Assembly: GCA_038109305.1 (NCBI GenBank)
Contig: JAYNIR010000002.1
Coordinates: 186,001-250,000, forward strand
Direction: 5' to 3'
Source: UBA1479 sp038109305
Lineage (GTDB): Bacteria > Pseudomonadota > Alphaproteobacteria > Rhodospirillales > Casp-alpha2
DNA length: 64,000 nucleotides
Part shown: positions 9,023 to 17,439 of the stretch, piece by piece
Layout of the letters: the number at the start of each line of letters is the position of its first letter
Numbering within the stretch: position 1 is the stretch's first letter
Translations under genes and position numbers: made by a program
The notes under the pieces: generated by a model
Told to the model about the DNA's origin: nothing
Seen by the model: the letters and a program-made list of their open reading frames with translations, nothing else
Databases searched by the model: none

Positions 9023-9909
9023 CCGCCATTGCGCCCGAAGACGGGTTTCTCGGCCTGACGCCGGAAAACGCCGCCGCCGCCGATACGCCCCTGGTCCGCA
9101 TCATCCCGTTCGGGATTGAACAGACCGTGTCATGGGGTGCGGGCACGGCGGCCGGGCCGAAGGCGATCCTCGAGGCATCGCATCAGGTCGAACTGTTCGA
9201 CGAAGAACTGTGGTGCGAACCGTGCCGGTCCTTCCGGGTCGAAACGCTGGCCGAACCCGACATGCCCAAGGACATCATGGACGCGCTGGACATGGTCGCC
9301 GGGCTGACCGGCCAGGCGCTTGACGACGGCGCTTTTCCGGTGGTGCTGGGCGGCGAACATTCGCTGACGCCGGGCGCCATCCGGCCGTTTCTGGAAAAGT
9401 ATCCCGATCTGGCCCTGTTGCATTTCGACGCCCACGCCGACCTGCGCGACGGTTATGAGGGCGAGCCTTACAGCCACGCGGCGGCCCTCCGCCGCTGCCT
9501 GGACGCGCCGGACCTAGAGCTGGTTTCCATCGGCATCCGCAACATTTCGGCGGGCGAAGTGCCGTTTCTGGAAGCCAACCGCCACCGGGTCCGCATCCAC
9601 TGGGGCAAGGACCGGGCGACTTGGAATGTCGAAGAGATCGTGAAACCTCTCAAAGGACGGCCGGTCTACGTCACCTTCGACCTGGACGGCTTCGACGCCA
9701 GCCTGATGGCGGCCACCGGCACGCCGGAGCCGGGCGGCTTTTTCTGGGCCGACGTCATGCCGATCCTCCGCCGCGCGGCGGAAACCGCCACCATCGTCGG
9801 CGCCGACATCGTCGAATTGGCGCCGCATCCGGCGCTGCATGCGTGCAACTTCCTGGCCGCCAAGCTGGCGTACAAAATCCTCGGCTACCGGTTTTGCCGC
9901 GCCGGCTGA
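9019..9909 (+). CDS. Ureohydrolase (arginase/agmatinase family)
   Basis: 296 residues from the ATG overlapping the stop of the previous gene. The binuclear manganese ligands are all there: H114 in GGEHS, D137, H139 and D141 in DAHADLR, D221 and D223 in FDLDGFD, with the family TGTPEPGG just after. It releases urea from a guanidino compound; agmatine is the usual guess. In this operon the substrate could equally be an agmatine-derived polyamine. The tight coupling to the deoxyhypusine-synthase-like gene argues for one pathway. Confidence 0.88.
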   Translation: MTAIAPEDGFLGLTPENAAAADTPLVRIIPFGIEQTVSWGAGTAAGPKAILEASHQVELFDEELWCEPCRSFRVETLAEPDMPKDIMDALDMVAGLTGQALDDGAFPVVLGGEHSLTPGAIRPFLEKYPDLALLHFDAHADLRDGYEGEPYSHAAALRRCLDAPDLELVSIGIRNISAGEVPFLEANRHRVRIHWGKDRATWNVEEIVKPLKGRPVYVTFDLDGFDASLMAATGTPEPGGFFWADVMPILRRAAETATIVGADIVELAPHPALHACNFLAAKLAYKILGYRFCRAG

Positions 9910-9928
9910 TTTGGCGCATGATGGCGGC

Positions 9929-10387
9929 ATGCCGATCCCGCCGAACCCGTCCCGACACCGCCCCGCCCGCCCGGTCCCTGCCCGCTCCGAACCGCGGCTG
10001 ATCGCCTTTTACGGCAGCCTACGGAAAGACCAGGCCGCCTTTCGCCGCCTCAGACTTGCGGGGGCGCTTCGGCACATCGGCCCCTGCCGCATCGAAGGCC
10101 GGTTGATGGATTTAGGCCGCTATCCGGGGCTTGTGCCCGGCGGCGGCGAAACCGCGGGCGATCTGTTCGATATCCGGGATGCATCGGCGCTCAAGCGCCT
10201 TGATGCCTATGAAGGGTTTGATCCCGATAACCGGCGGGGCAGTCTTTTCGTCCGCAACGCGGTCAAGTTAATCGAACCGGACACCGACGCCTGGATATAC
10301 GTTTACAACCGGCCGGTGCGGGGTGCGGTCGAAATTCCGGGCGGTGATTGGGTGGCATACCGGCGGGCAAAGTCCGGCGGGCGCTAA
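9929..10387 (+). CDS. Gamma-glutamylcyclotransferase-like (AIG2/YtfP) protein
   Basis: 152 residues. AFYGSLRKDQ (about residues 28-37) is the substrate loop of the GGCT fold, and YEGFDPDNRRGSLF holds the expected acidic catalytic residue. The first 25 residues are proline- and arginine-rich with no family match, so the true start may be later. Family members release 5-oxoproline from gamma-glutamyl amines or are of unknown function; being 19 bp after the ureohydrolase, a gamma-glutamylated amine would be a reasonable substrate (inference). Confidence 0.72.
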   Translation: MPIPPNPSRHRPARPVPARSEPRLIAFYGSLRKDQAAFRRLRLAGALRHIGPCRIEGRLMDLGRYPGLVPGGGETAGDLFDIRDASALKRLDAYEGFDPDNRRGSLFVRNAVKLIEPDTDAWIYVYNRPVRGAVEIPGGDWVAYRRAKSGGR

Positions 10388-10402
10388 CGCCGGTCGACGG
10401 GA

Positions 10403-10889
10403 TCAATTCTTGAACGCCAGCTTCGCCGGCGAAATCAGCACGCCGAACTGTTCGCACCAGATGACCACGTGTTTGTAGGTTTTGTGATCGATCCCGGCGG
10501 GGACGGAAAAGTTCTGCGACCCCTTGAACGCCTTGAGCCGCCCCAGGTCGACGAACATCGTCTTCGGCACCTCGGTCGACGGCGTCACGGCGTCCAGCGG
10601 CACCAGGTAAACGTGATATTTGGGGCCGGGCCCGACCTCGAAATCCGCCTCGATGTGAACCAGGTCGTCGAATACCTTCACCACGCCCTTTCCGTAATGG
10701 ATCGGGTCCGACGGGTTGGCGTGGATGAACGTCCCAGCGGCGACGATTTTCTTTGCCGGATCGTCCGACGCCGTCGGTCGCGACGATGTCGGTCAGGAAG
10801 ATGTAGGGATAGACGAATATCCCGATGACGACCCCGGCGAACAGGCCGAGGCAGCCGCCGGTTATGAAGATCAGAAACGCCCTTTTCAT
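10403..10889 (-). pseudogene. DM13-domain membrane-anchored protein, frameshifted
   Basis: The ATG at 10889 opens a frame with one membrane anchor (FLIFITGGCLGLFAGVVIGI) that runs into unrelated sequence after DIVATD. One base off, near 10768-10778, the reading continues as ASDDPAKKIVAAGTFIHANP and then a typical DM13 domain (VKVFDDLVHIEADFEVGPGP; HVYLVPLD; HVVIWCEQFGVLISPA) to the stop at 10403. DM13 domains are small beta sandwiches proposed to act in redox or adhesion. The cysteine expected in the C-terminal strand is present. The break is a single-base indel. Confidence 0.72.
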
Positions 10890-10902
10890 CGCTTACGCCT
10901 TT

Positions 10903-11707
10903 TCAACCCGCGCCGCCATTTTCCGCGGATCGGTCCCCGATGCCAACCACCCGCGCCGACCCACCCGAAACCGCGACCTCGACGATGCGGAACGGATGCG
11001 GCGCGGAGGTAAACGCCTTGGGCACGGAATAGTGCACGCCTTCCGGTGAAACCAGATGGCTTCCCGGATGATAGTGGCCGGACAGCACCGCCGCCACGCG
11101 GCCGGACGCATTGATCCGGTCCCGATAATCGGCCGCATCGACGTATTCGTATTTCCAGCCACTGGCGAAGGTCGGCGGATCGATCATGTAGTGCTGCACG
11201 TGGATTTGCGCCGGACTGTCCGCATCGTCGACCGCCGCAAGAAAACGCGCCCGGTTGGCATCGCCGCGGACCGGCGAGCGGTCGGCGGCGAGCCAATCCC
11301 GGAAACAAACGAAGCGCAGCCCCTCAATGTCCCGGACCGGTTGCCAATCCGTGAATGCCCGATCGAACAACGCCTCGTCATCGTGGTTACCTCGAATGAC
11401 CACCGCGGGCAGGCCCAGGCCGCCGATTCAATCCTGCAAAAAGCCGGTAGTCGGCAAGCGCCTTCGCGGCCATATCGGCCCGCGCGGCGGGGTCGTTCAG
11501 CGACCCGTCGATGTATTCATCCGGCACGTCTAACAGGTCACCGGATATCACCGCAACGTCGACGCCCAGCGCCGGGACCATGGCCGCAAGCCGTTCGAGC
11601 ACCGCTGGCATTTCCCGCGACAGGCGGTCGACCTTGTTGGCGCTGCCGTCCAGGTGGCGGCGCATGTGCAGGTCGGTCAGGTGCAGGATGCGGACGGGTG
11701 CGACCAT
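10903..11707 (-). pseudogene. Calcineurin-like metallophosphoesterase, frameshifted
   Basis: The ATG at 11707 begins MVAPVRILHLTDLHMRRH, which supplies the first metal ligands (DLH), then VISGDLLDVP. After ALADYRLFAG the frame is lost. A one-base shift near 11419-11428 restores GLGLPAVVIRGNHDDEALF (GNHD motif) and continues to the GHYH motif. The family hydrolyses phosphomono- or diesters with two metal ions. All five blocks are preserved on either side of one indel, so the lesion is recent or a sequence error. It follows the creatininase gene by 16 bp in the leftward direction. Confidence 0.75.
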
Positions 11708-11723
11708 GGCGGCGCAGCCCGCC

Positions 11724-12497
11724 TTACGCGGCGCCGACGAAGGTGTCGTAGCTCTCCGCGATTTCGCCAATGGCGGTGTTAAACAGCTTTTCTCCGACGT
11801 CGACCGACGCCTTCCGGGGGTCGGAGCCGATGCGCCCGTCCGGGAACCGGCGGCGGTAATCGTCGCTGTCGTAAATCTTGCCCTCGCCGGCGCGGCCCGG
11901 CGCCATCGCCGCGTGGCGCACGCGCTCCGCGTCTTTCTGGAAACCGTAATAGGTCAGCGACACCTCGCCGCAGGTGGCGTGGCTGCCGTCATCATCGCCA
12001 AACGCGTCTTTGCAGATTTCCATCACGCCGGGCAGCGTGAACCAGTTAACCAGTTGGCAGCGCACCGGCGGGCGATTGTCCCCGGCCCGGCCGAAGGAGT
12101 GTTCGGCGTAAATTTCCGAAAACGCCGCCGACACGGTCGCAATGTTGCCGCCGTGGCCGTTCAAGAAATAAAACCGGTCAAAGCCGTGCTTGGCCAGCGA
12201 ATTGACCACGTCCTGCACTACGGCGATCAGAGTCGTCGGGCGGAGCGTCACCGATCCGGCAAAGCCCAGGTGGTGTTGCGCCATGCCGATCGAAAGGGTC
12301 GGCGCGATCATCACGTCGTTGCCTTCGGCCGCACGTTTTTCATCCAAACCATAGGCGAGGATTTCCGGGCAGAGGGCATCCGTGCCGATAAACCCCGTCG
12401 GCCCGTGCTGTTCCGTCGATCCGAGGGGAATGATGATGCCTGTGGATTTGGCGAGGTAGCTTTCGACCTCGGGCCAGGTGGCGAGTTGAAGCCGCAT
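11724..12497 (-). CDS. Creatininase (creatinine amidohydrolase) family protein
   Basis: 257 residues. Metal-binding motifs are in order: IPLGSTEQHGP (E and H), the GTDA aspartate, FLNGHGGN, and SHATCGEVS with a glutamate. The family includes creatininase, MftE-type peptidases and enzymes opening cyclic amides in cofactor pathways, so the substrate is unknown. It starts 9 bp after the hemA stop and precedes the broken phosphoesterase, so it is probably transcribed with hemA. Confidence 0.85.
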   Translation of the reverse strand: MRLQLATWPEVESYLAKSTGIIIPLGSTEQHGPTGFIGTDALCPEILAYGLDEKRAAEGNDVMIAPTLSIGMAQHHLGFAGSVTLRPTTLIAVVQDVVNSLAKHGFDRFYFLNGHGGNIATVSAAFSEIYAEHSFGRAGDNRPPVRCQLVNWFTLPGVMEICKDAFGDDDGSHATCGEVSLTYYGFQKDAERVRHAAMAPGRAGEGKIYDSDDYRRRFPDGRIGSDPRKASVDVGEKLFNTAIGEIAESYDTFVGAA

Positions 12498-12506
12498 GGG
12501 TTCGCT

Positions 12507-13721
12507 TTACGCCGCCTTGCGAAGCTGCAGGCGCATCCAAACGTCCTTGAGCGCCGCCACCAGTTCGTCCATGACGCCGTCGTCATGGAACGGCGTCGGC
12601 GTGATGCGAAGCCGTTCCGTCTCCTTGGGCACGGTCGGGTAATTGATCGGTTGGATGTAGACGCCGTATTCGTCAAGCAGCATGTCCGTCGCCTGTTTGC
12701 AGCGTTCCGGATCGCCGACCAAAAGCGGCACGATATGCGTCACCGACGGCATAAGCGGCAGGCCGGCATCGGACAACAGGTCTTTCAAACGATTGGCGCG
12801 TTCCAAAAGACGCACGCGAAGCGCGTTTGTTTTGCGCACATGCTGGATCGAATTGAGAGCGCCCGCGACCAAGGGCGGCGGCAGGGTCGTGGTGAAGATG
12901 AACCCCGGGGCCGAACAGCGCACCGCGTCAATCAACGCTTCGGACGCCGTGATGTAGCCGCCCATGAGCCCAAATGCCTTGGCGAGCGTGCCTTCGATGA
13001 CCGTAAACCGGTGGGCGACGCCGTCCCGTTCTGAAATGCCGCCGCCGCCTTCGCCGTAAAGGCCGACCGCATGCACTTCGTCCAAATAGGTCATGGCGCC
13101 GTATTTTTCCGCCAGGTCGCAGATGCGCGCCAGCGGCGCCACGTCGCCGTCCATGGAATAGACGCTTTCCGTCGCAATCAGCTTCGACCGATCCAACGGG
13201 ACAGTTTTCAGCAGTTCTTCCAGATGATCGGGATCGTTGTGCTGATAGATCAACTTTTCACATCCCGAATGCCGGATGCCCGCGATCATCGAGGCGTGGT
13301 TCAATTCGTCGGAAAAAATTACGCAATCGGGCATCAGCCGCGCGATGGTCGAAATGCCCGCGTCGTTGGATACGTAGCCCGAGGTAAACAGCAGCGCCGC
13401 TTCCTTGCCGTGCAGATCGGCGAGTTCCTTTTCCAGCGCCACATGCAGATAGCTGGTGCCGGAAATGTTGCGCGTCCCGCCGGAGCCGACGCCCATGCGA
13501 CCGGCGGCTTCGGTAAATGCGTTGAGCACGTCCTTGTTCTGCGCCTGACCCAGGTAATCGTTGGAGCACCAGACAACGACTGGGCTGGTCGATCCGTCAT
13601 CGTGATGGCGGGTGGCGTGGGGGAAATTGCCGGATTGCCGTTCCAGGTGCGCGAAAACGCGGTAACGGCCCTCGCCCTTTACCTGGTCCACCGCATTCCT
13701 GAATACCTGATCGTAATCCAT
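12507..13721 (-). CDS. hemA: 5-aminolevulinate synthase
   Basis: 404 residues from MDYDQVFRNAV; an upstream in-frame start has no family homology. It condenses glycine and succinyl-CoA to 5-aminolevulinate, the first step of tetrapyrrole synthesis by the C4 pathway characteristic of Alphaproteobacteria. The PLP lysine is K248 in GTLAKAFG; WCSNDYLGQ, the DELNHASMI loop and YLDEVHAVG are conserved. It is the first gene of a leftward group with the creatininase and phosphoesterase, and is divergent from rimO, with 185 bp between the two starts for both promoters. Confidence 0.95.
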   Translation of the reverse strand: MDYDQVFRNAVDQVKGEGRYRVFAHLERQSGNFPHATRHHDDGSTSPVVVWCSNDYLGQAQNKDVLNAFTEAAGRMGVGSGGTRNISGTSYLHVALEKELADLHGKEAALLFTSGYVSNDAGISTIARLMPDCVIFSDELNHASMIAGIRHSGCEKLIYQHNDPDHLEELLKTVPLDRSKLIATESVYSMDGDVAPLARICDLAEKYGAMTYLDEVHAVGLYGEGGGGISERDGVAHRFTVIEGTLAKAFGLMGGYITASEALIDAVRCSAPGFIFTTTLPPPLVAGALNSIQHVRKTNALRVRLLERANRLKDLLSDAGLPLMPSVTHIVPLLVGDPERCKQATDMLLDEYGVYIQPINYPTVPKETERLRITPTPFHDDGVMDELVAALKDVWMRLQLRKAA

Positions 13722-13906
13722 TGTGCCGCTCTGCTTTGTCCAGCCCTTGCCGATAAACGGTTGGTTGCCCGGGTTTCGGGGCGTTTCGCCTTGACGGGGG
13801 CAACAGTCTAGGCTCGTTGTCATACAAAGGTAATTGCCCTTAGCCCAGGATTTTTTTGCCTGGATTTCCCTAACGCGAGGGCCAAGAACCAGCTATATGA
13901 GGGGCC

Positions 13907-15262
13907 ATGAGCAATCCACGCCCCCAAACCGCCGAAAAACCGGGAAATAAGCCAGCCCCGAAAGTGGGCTTGGTCAGCCTCGGCTGCCCCAAGGCGCTGG
14001 TCGATTCTGAACGGATCATTACCCGGCTCCGGGCCGAGGGTTATGACCTGGTGGACAGCTATGACGGCGCCGATCTGGTCATCGTCAACACCTGCGCCTT
14101 TCTGGAAAGCGCGCGGGACGAAAGCCTGGACGCCATCGGCGAGGCCATGAACGAAAACGGCCGCGTCGTGGTCACCGGGTGTCTCGGCGTGCACGAAGAC
14201 CTGATCCGGGAAATCCATCCGGGCGTCCTCGCCGTCACCGGCCCGCATCAGTACGAAACAGTCATGCAGGCCGTGCATCAGGCCTTGCCGCCCCGCCACG
14301 ACCCGTATCTCGACCTGGTGCCGCCACAGGGGCTCAAATTGACGCCCCGGCATTACGCGTATCTGAAGATTTCCGAGGGCTGTAACAACAAATGTTCGTT
14401 CTGCATCATCCCGTCGCTTCGGGGCGGACTGGCGAGCCGCCCGGTGGGCGACGTGCTGCGCGAGGCCGAAGACCTGGTGAAGGCCGGGGTCAAGGAACTG
14501 CTGGTCATTTCCCAGGACACGAGCGCCTACGGCGTGGACATCAAATACGCCGAAAGCGAATGGCGGGACCGCACCCGGCAGACCCGGTTTCTCGATCTGT
14601 GCGAAGGGCTGGCGGAACTTGGGGTGTGGACCCGCCTGCACTACGTCTACCCCTACCCGCACGTCGACCACGTCATTCCCTTGATGGCCGAAGGCAAGGC
14701 CCTGCCCTACCTGGACATTCCGTTTCAGCACGCGAGCCCCAAGGTGCTGAAAGCCATGCGCCGGCCCGGCAATCAGGAAAAGACGCTGGAGCGCATCGAG
14801 AAATGGCGGGCGGAGTGCCCCGACCTGGTCATCCGCTCGACCTTCATCGTCGGATTCCCCGGCGAAACGGAAGAAGATTTCGAATACCTGCTCGACTGGC
14901 TGGAAGAAGCGGAACTGGACCGGGTCGGTTGCTTCAAATACGAAAACGTGTCGGGCGCCCGCGCCAATAAACTCGACGGCCACCTGGACGAGGATGAAAA
15001 GCAGGACCGCTGGGAACAGTTGATGGAGGTTCAGCAGGCCGTCAGCGCCAAGCGGCTTGCACGGCTGGTCGGGCGGGAGCTTGACGTGCTGATTGACGAG
15101 GCGGCGGACGGCGACGCGGTCGGCCGGTCGTTCGCCGATGCGCCGGAAATCGACGGCGTCGTCCGGCTGTCCGGCGTGGGGACCGTCCGCGCGGGCGACA
15201 TGATCCGGGCGAAGATCACGGGCTCGGACGACTACGATCTGACCGGCAAACCGGTCGTTTAA
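13907..15262 (+). CDS. rimO: Ribosomal protein S12 methylthiotransferase RimO
   Basis: 451 residues. The N-terminal UPF0004 domain begins VGLVSLGCPKALVDSE with its cluster cysteines (GCPK, NTCAF, VTGCLG). The radical-SAM cysteines are in GCNNKCSFC, and a C-terminal TRAM-like domain ends the protein. It adds a methylthio group to the conserved aspartate of ribosomal protein S12. The ATG at 13907 follows GAGGGGCC. The gene stands alone, divergent from hemA. Confidence 0.95.
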   Translation: MSNPRPQTAEKPGNKPAPKVGLVSLGCPKALVDSERIITRLRAEGYDLVDSYDGADLVIVNTCAFLESARDESLDAIGEAMNENGRVVVTGCLGVHEDLIREIHPGVLAVTGPHQYETVMQAVHQALPPRHDPYLDLVPPQGLKLTPRHYAYLKISEGCNNKCSFCIIPSLRGGLASRPVGDVLREAEDLVKAGVKELLVISQDTSAYGVDIKYAESEWRDRTRQTRFLDLCEGLAELGVWTRLHYVYPYPHVDHVIPLMAEGKALPYLDIPFQHASPKVLKAMRRPGNQEKTLERIEKWRAECPDLVIRSTFIVGFPGETEEDFEYLLDWLEEAELDRVGCFKYENVSGARANKLDGHLDEDEKQDRWEQLMEVQQAVSAKRLARLVGRELDVLIDEAADGDAVGRSFADAPEIDGVVRLSGVGTVRAGDMIRAKITGSDDYDLTGKPVV

Positions 15263-15589
15263 GAAAATTTAGGGATTGGGCGCCGGCGGTTCAGCCGTTG
15301 AACGCTCTCTTGGGCGCGGGCGGCGGCGGCCGATCGGCCTGCGCCCGGCGGCTTCGCCCATGAGGAGATCAGCGTTCCGCTACCCGGTTAACTGACTGCA
15401 CCCTATCCTATGCCTTTCGTCCAGGTATGTGATGTATGTCACTAACTTGTGATGCAGTGCACGCTCTTATTGTAAGCCCCGATATTCAATTATTGTAAAT
15501 AAACCGGAACGATTTTTATCGCCGATGGAGCAAGCACCGCCCCGGCCGATTCCGGCCGGCGAAATCGGAGCGCGATATTATGCTACCGA
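15263..15589. other. Gene-free region between rimO and a broken small gene
   Basis: 327 bp without a recognisable gene on either strand. It holds the tandem CRP-like sites at 15428-15463, an AT-rich stretch at about 15465-15525 with promoter-like hexamers, and a GC-rich stem (CCGGCC 15542-15547 with GGCCGG 15554-15559) without a T tract. Both flanking genes end here, so the regulatory-looking sites have no obvious target. Confidence 0.5.
15428..15463. promoter_or_regulatory. Tandem CRP/FNR-like half-palindromes
   Basis: TGTGATGTATGTCACT at 15428-15443 matches TGTGA-N6-TCACA at nine of ten positions. A weaker copy, TGTGATGCAGTGCACG, lies at 15448-15463. Their centres are exactly 20 bp apart, close to two helical turns. 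No annotated start lies within reach on either strand. Confidence 0.4.
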
Positions 15590-15840
15590 TTAGTCCGCGG
15601 CAACGGCGAACGGCGACCCGCGGTCGAAACCGCCGGCGTCGGCCCACTTGGTAAAGCCGCGTTCTTCGTCCGTCGGAATGACCGCGCGGACGCCGCGCAA
15701 TTCATCGATCAGCTGCTTCTGCCTCTCCAGAACGTTCTGCAGAACCTACATCTGTTCAGCTTGCGACTTGAACCGGGCCTCGATATCCTCAAGCGCCTCA
15801 CCCAACACACGGGGTTGGCGTTTGAGTTTCGAAGACAATA
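15590..15840 (-). pseudogene. Short coiled-coil protein with an in-frame TAG
   Basis: From a TTG at 15840 (AAGG upstream) the frame reads LSSKLKRQPRVLGEALEDIE and on to AEQM, then meets TAG at 15747-15749. It continues in the same frame with VLQNVLERQKQLIDELRG and WADAGGFDRGSPFAVAAD to the TAA at 15590. The heptad-like pattern runs through the stop codon, so it was one protein of about 82 residues. A single CAG to TAG change would explain the break. No family is recognised. Confidence 0.55.
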
Positions 15841-15947
15841 GGCACCTTATGGTTTAAGAGTAATTGTACCGGATTGGCGTGGATGTGACAGCCTTCATCC
15901 TAGACTTCAACTATATATTGTTAAGTCATTGATGTAAAAGATTTTTC

Positions 15948-16601
15948 ATGAAAGCCGCCGTCATTCCCGTCACGCCGCTGCAGCAGAACTGCTCGCTTGT
16001 CTGGTGCGAAGCGACCATGAAGGCGGCCTTTATCGATCCGGGCGGCGAGCCCGACCGGCTGAAACAGGCGGTGGCGGAAACCGGCGTGACGCTGGAAAAA
16101 ATCCTGGTGACCCACGGCCATCTGGACCACGCGGGCGCAGTGGCCGACCTGGCCGATGAATTCGGCCTGCCCATCGAAGGCCCGCATCCGGACGACAAAT
16201 TCTGGATCGATCAACTGCCGACCCAGGGGCGGCAATACGGGTTCGGCGAATTGCGGACGTTCGAGGCCGACCGCTGGCTCGGCGACGGCGACCTGTGCAC
16301 GGTCGGCGAACAAACCTTCGAGGTCTATCACTGCCCCGGCCACACGCCGGGCCATCTGGTGTTTTTTCACAAGGACGAGCGGGTCGCCTTCGTCGGCGAC
16401 GTGCTGTTCCAGGGTTCGGTCGGGCGGTCCGACTTTCCCCGGGGCGACGGCCCGACGCTGATCAAATCGATCCGCGAAAAGCTGTTCCCCTTGGGCGACG
16501 ACATCACGTTTGTGCCGGGCCACGGGCCGCTGTCGACCTTCGGGCATGAGCGCGAAACCAATCCCTACGTCGCCGACCGCCTGTTCCAGCGGGCTGATTG
16601 A
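15948..16601 (+). CDS. MBL-fold metallohydrolase (glyoxalase II-like)
   Basis: 217 residues with the zinc-binding THGHLDHAG near residue 55, CPGHTPGHLVF, FVGDVLF and VPGHGPLS. This is the short glyoxalase-II-like hydrolase type common in bacteria; a thioester is the likely substrate. It begins after an AT-rich promoter region, and the formyltransferase-like gene follows after 15 bp, so the two are probably co-transcribed. Confidence 0.88.
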   Translation: MKAAVIPVTPLQQNCSLVWCEATMKAAFIDPGGEPDRLKQAVAETGVTLEKILVTHGHLDHAGAVADLADEFGLPIEGPHPDDKFWIDQLPTQGRQYGFGELRTFEADRWLGDGDLCTVGEQTFEVYHCPGHTPGHLVFFHKDERVAFVGDVLFQGSVGRSDFPRGDGPTLIKSIREKLFPLGDDITFVPGHGPLSTFGHERETNPYVADRLFQRAD

Positions 16602-16616
16602 CCGGAGACACCGCCC

Positions 16617-17315
16617 TTGAAAACCATTCTTCTACTGGCCGAAGCCGACGAACTGCCGGGTGTCACCAAACTGATCGAGGGCGCCAGGCCTGACGCGCAG
16701 GTGATCGGCGTGTCGACGCTGAGGGAATTGGATGCCGCGACGGCCGATCCCACGGGCCTGCGGCTGGTCGCATTCTGTACCGATGTGATCGTGCCGGCGG
16801 CGGTGCTGGCGCGGCTCGACGGCCCCGCCTACAACATCCACCCGGGCCCGCCGACGGTTCGGGGGATCTATCCTTCCGTGTTCGCGCTTTATCAGGGATT
16901 TGACCGGTACGGCGCGACGCTCCACGAAATCGCCGAAGAGGTCGATTTCGGCCCGATCACCGCCGTCAAATACGCGGATATCCGGGGCGGCACGGACCGG
17001 ATCCGGCTTGAACTGATGGCGCGGGAGCTGGTCACCCGGCTGATATCCAGCCACGCGGCGGCATTGGTCGATCAGGACAGCCCCCTGCCCCACATCGCCG
17101 AAGCATGGTCCGGCCCGGCCTGGTCGAAACGGGATTTCGACGATCTATGCCGCCTGCCCGACAACATCACCGAAGACGAATACCAACGCCGTTATCGGGC
17201 CGTCGGAGAAGGCCCCGACCACGCGCTTTATTTCGAGAAATTCGGCCGCCGCTTTTCCCTGACGCCGCCGGCGTTCACCGGCCCCATCGTCAAGGGCGGC
17301 CGGCAGGTCGGCTGA
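16617..17315 (+). CDS. Formyltransferase-domain protein (Fmt-like)
   Basis: 232 residues. The core NIHPGPPTVRGIYPSVFALY contains the asparagine and histidine of the folate-dependent formyltransferase site, and ATLHEIAEEVDFGPI supplies the aspartate region. It lacks the C-terminal tRNA-binding domain of methionyl-tRNA formyltransferase and is much shorter, so it is not the housekeeping Fmt. It may formylate or deformylate a sugar nucleotide or small amine; the substrate is unknown. The stretch after it to 17439 holds only a weak AAGGGC/GCCCTT stem. Confidence 0.75.
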   Translation: MKTILLLAEADELPGVTKLIEGARPDAQVIGVSTLRELDAATADPTGLRLVAFCTDVIVPAAVLARLDGPAYNIHPGPPTVRGIYPSVFALYQGFDRYGATLHEIAEEVDFGPITAVKYADIRGGTDRIRLELMARELVTRLISSHAAALVDQDSPLPHIAEAWSGPAWSKRDFDDLCRLPDNITEDEYQRRYRAVGEGPDHALYFEKFGRRFSLTPPAFTGPIVKGGRQVG

Positions 17316-17439
17316 CCGGTTGCCCGCCACCGCCTCCGGCCCAAACGACAAAGGGCGGCGACCCCTACCTGGAAGCCCGGCCCTTCTTAATTTGCCCACC
17401 CTCTCCCGACTGTTACGTCGATCAGGCCAAAAGCTATTG

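Noticed and set aside
11511..13034. 507-codon open frame spanning the opposite strand of three genes
   Set aside because: It crosses hemA, the creatininase and the phosphoesterase antisense, which no real gene would do.
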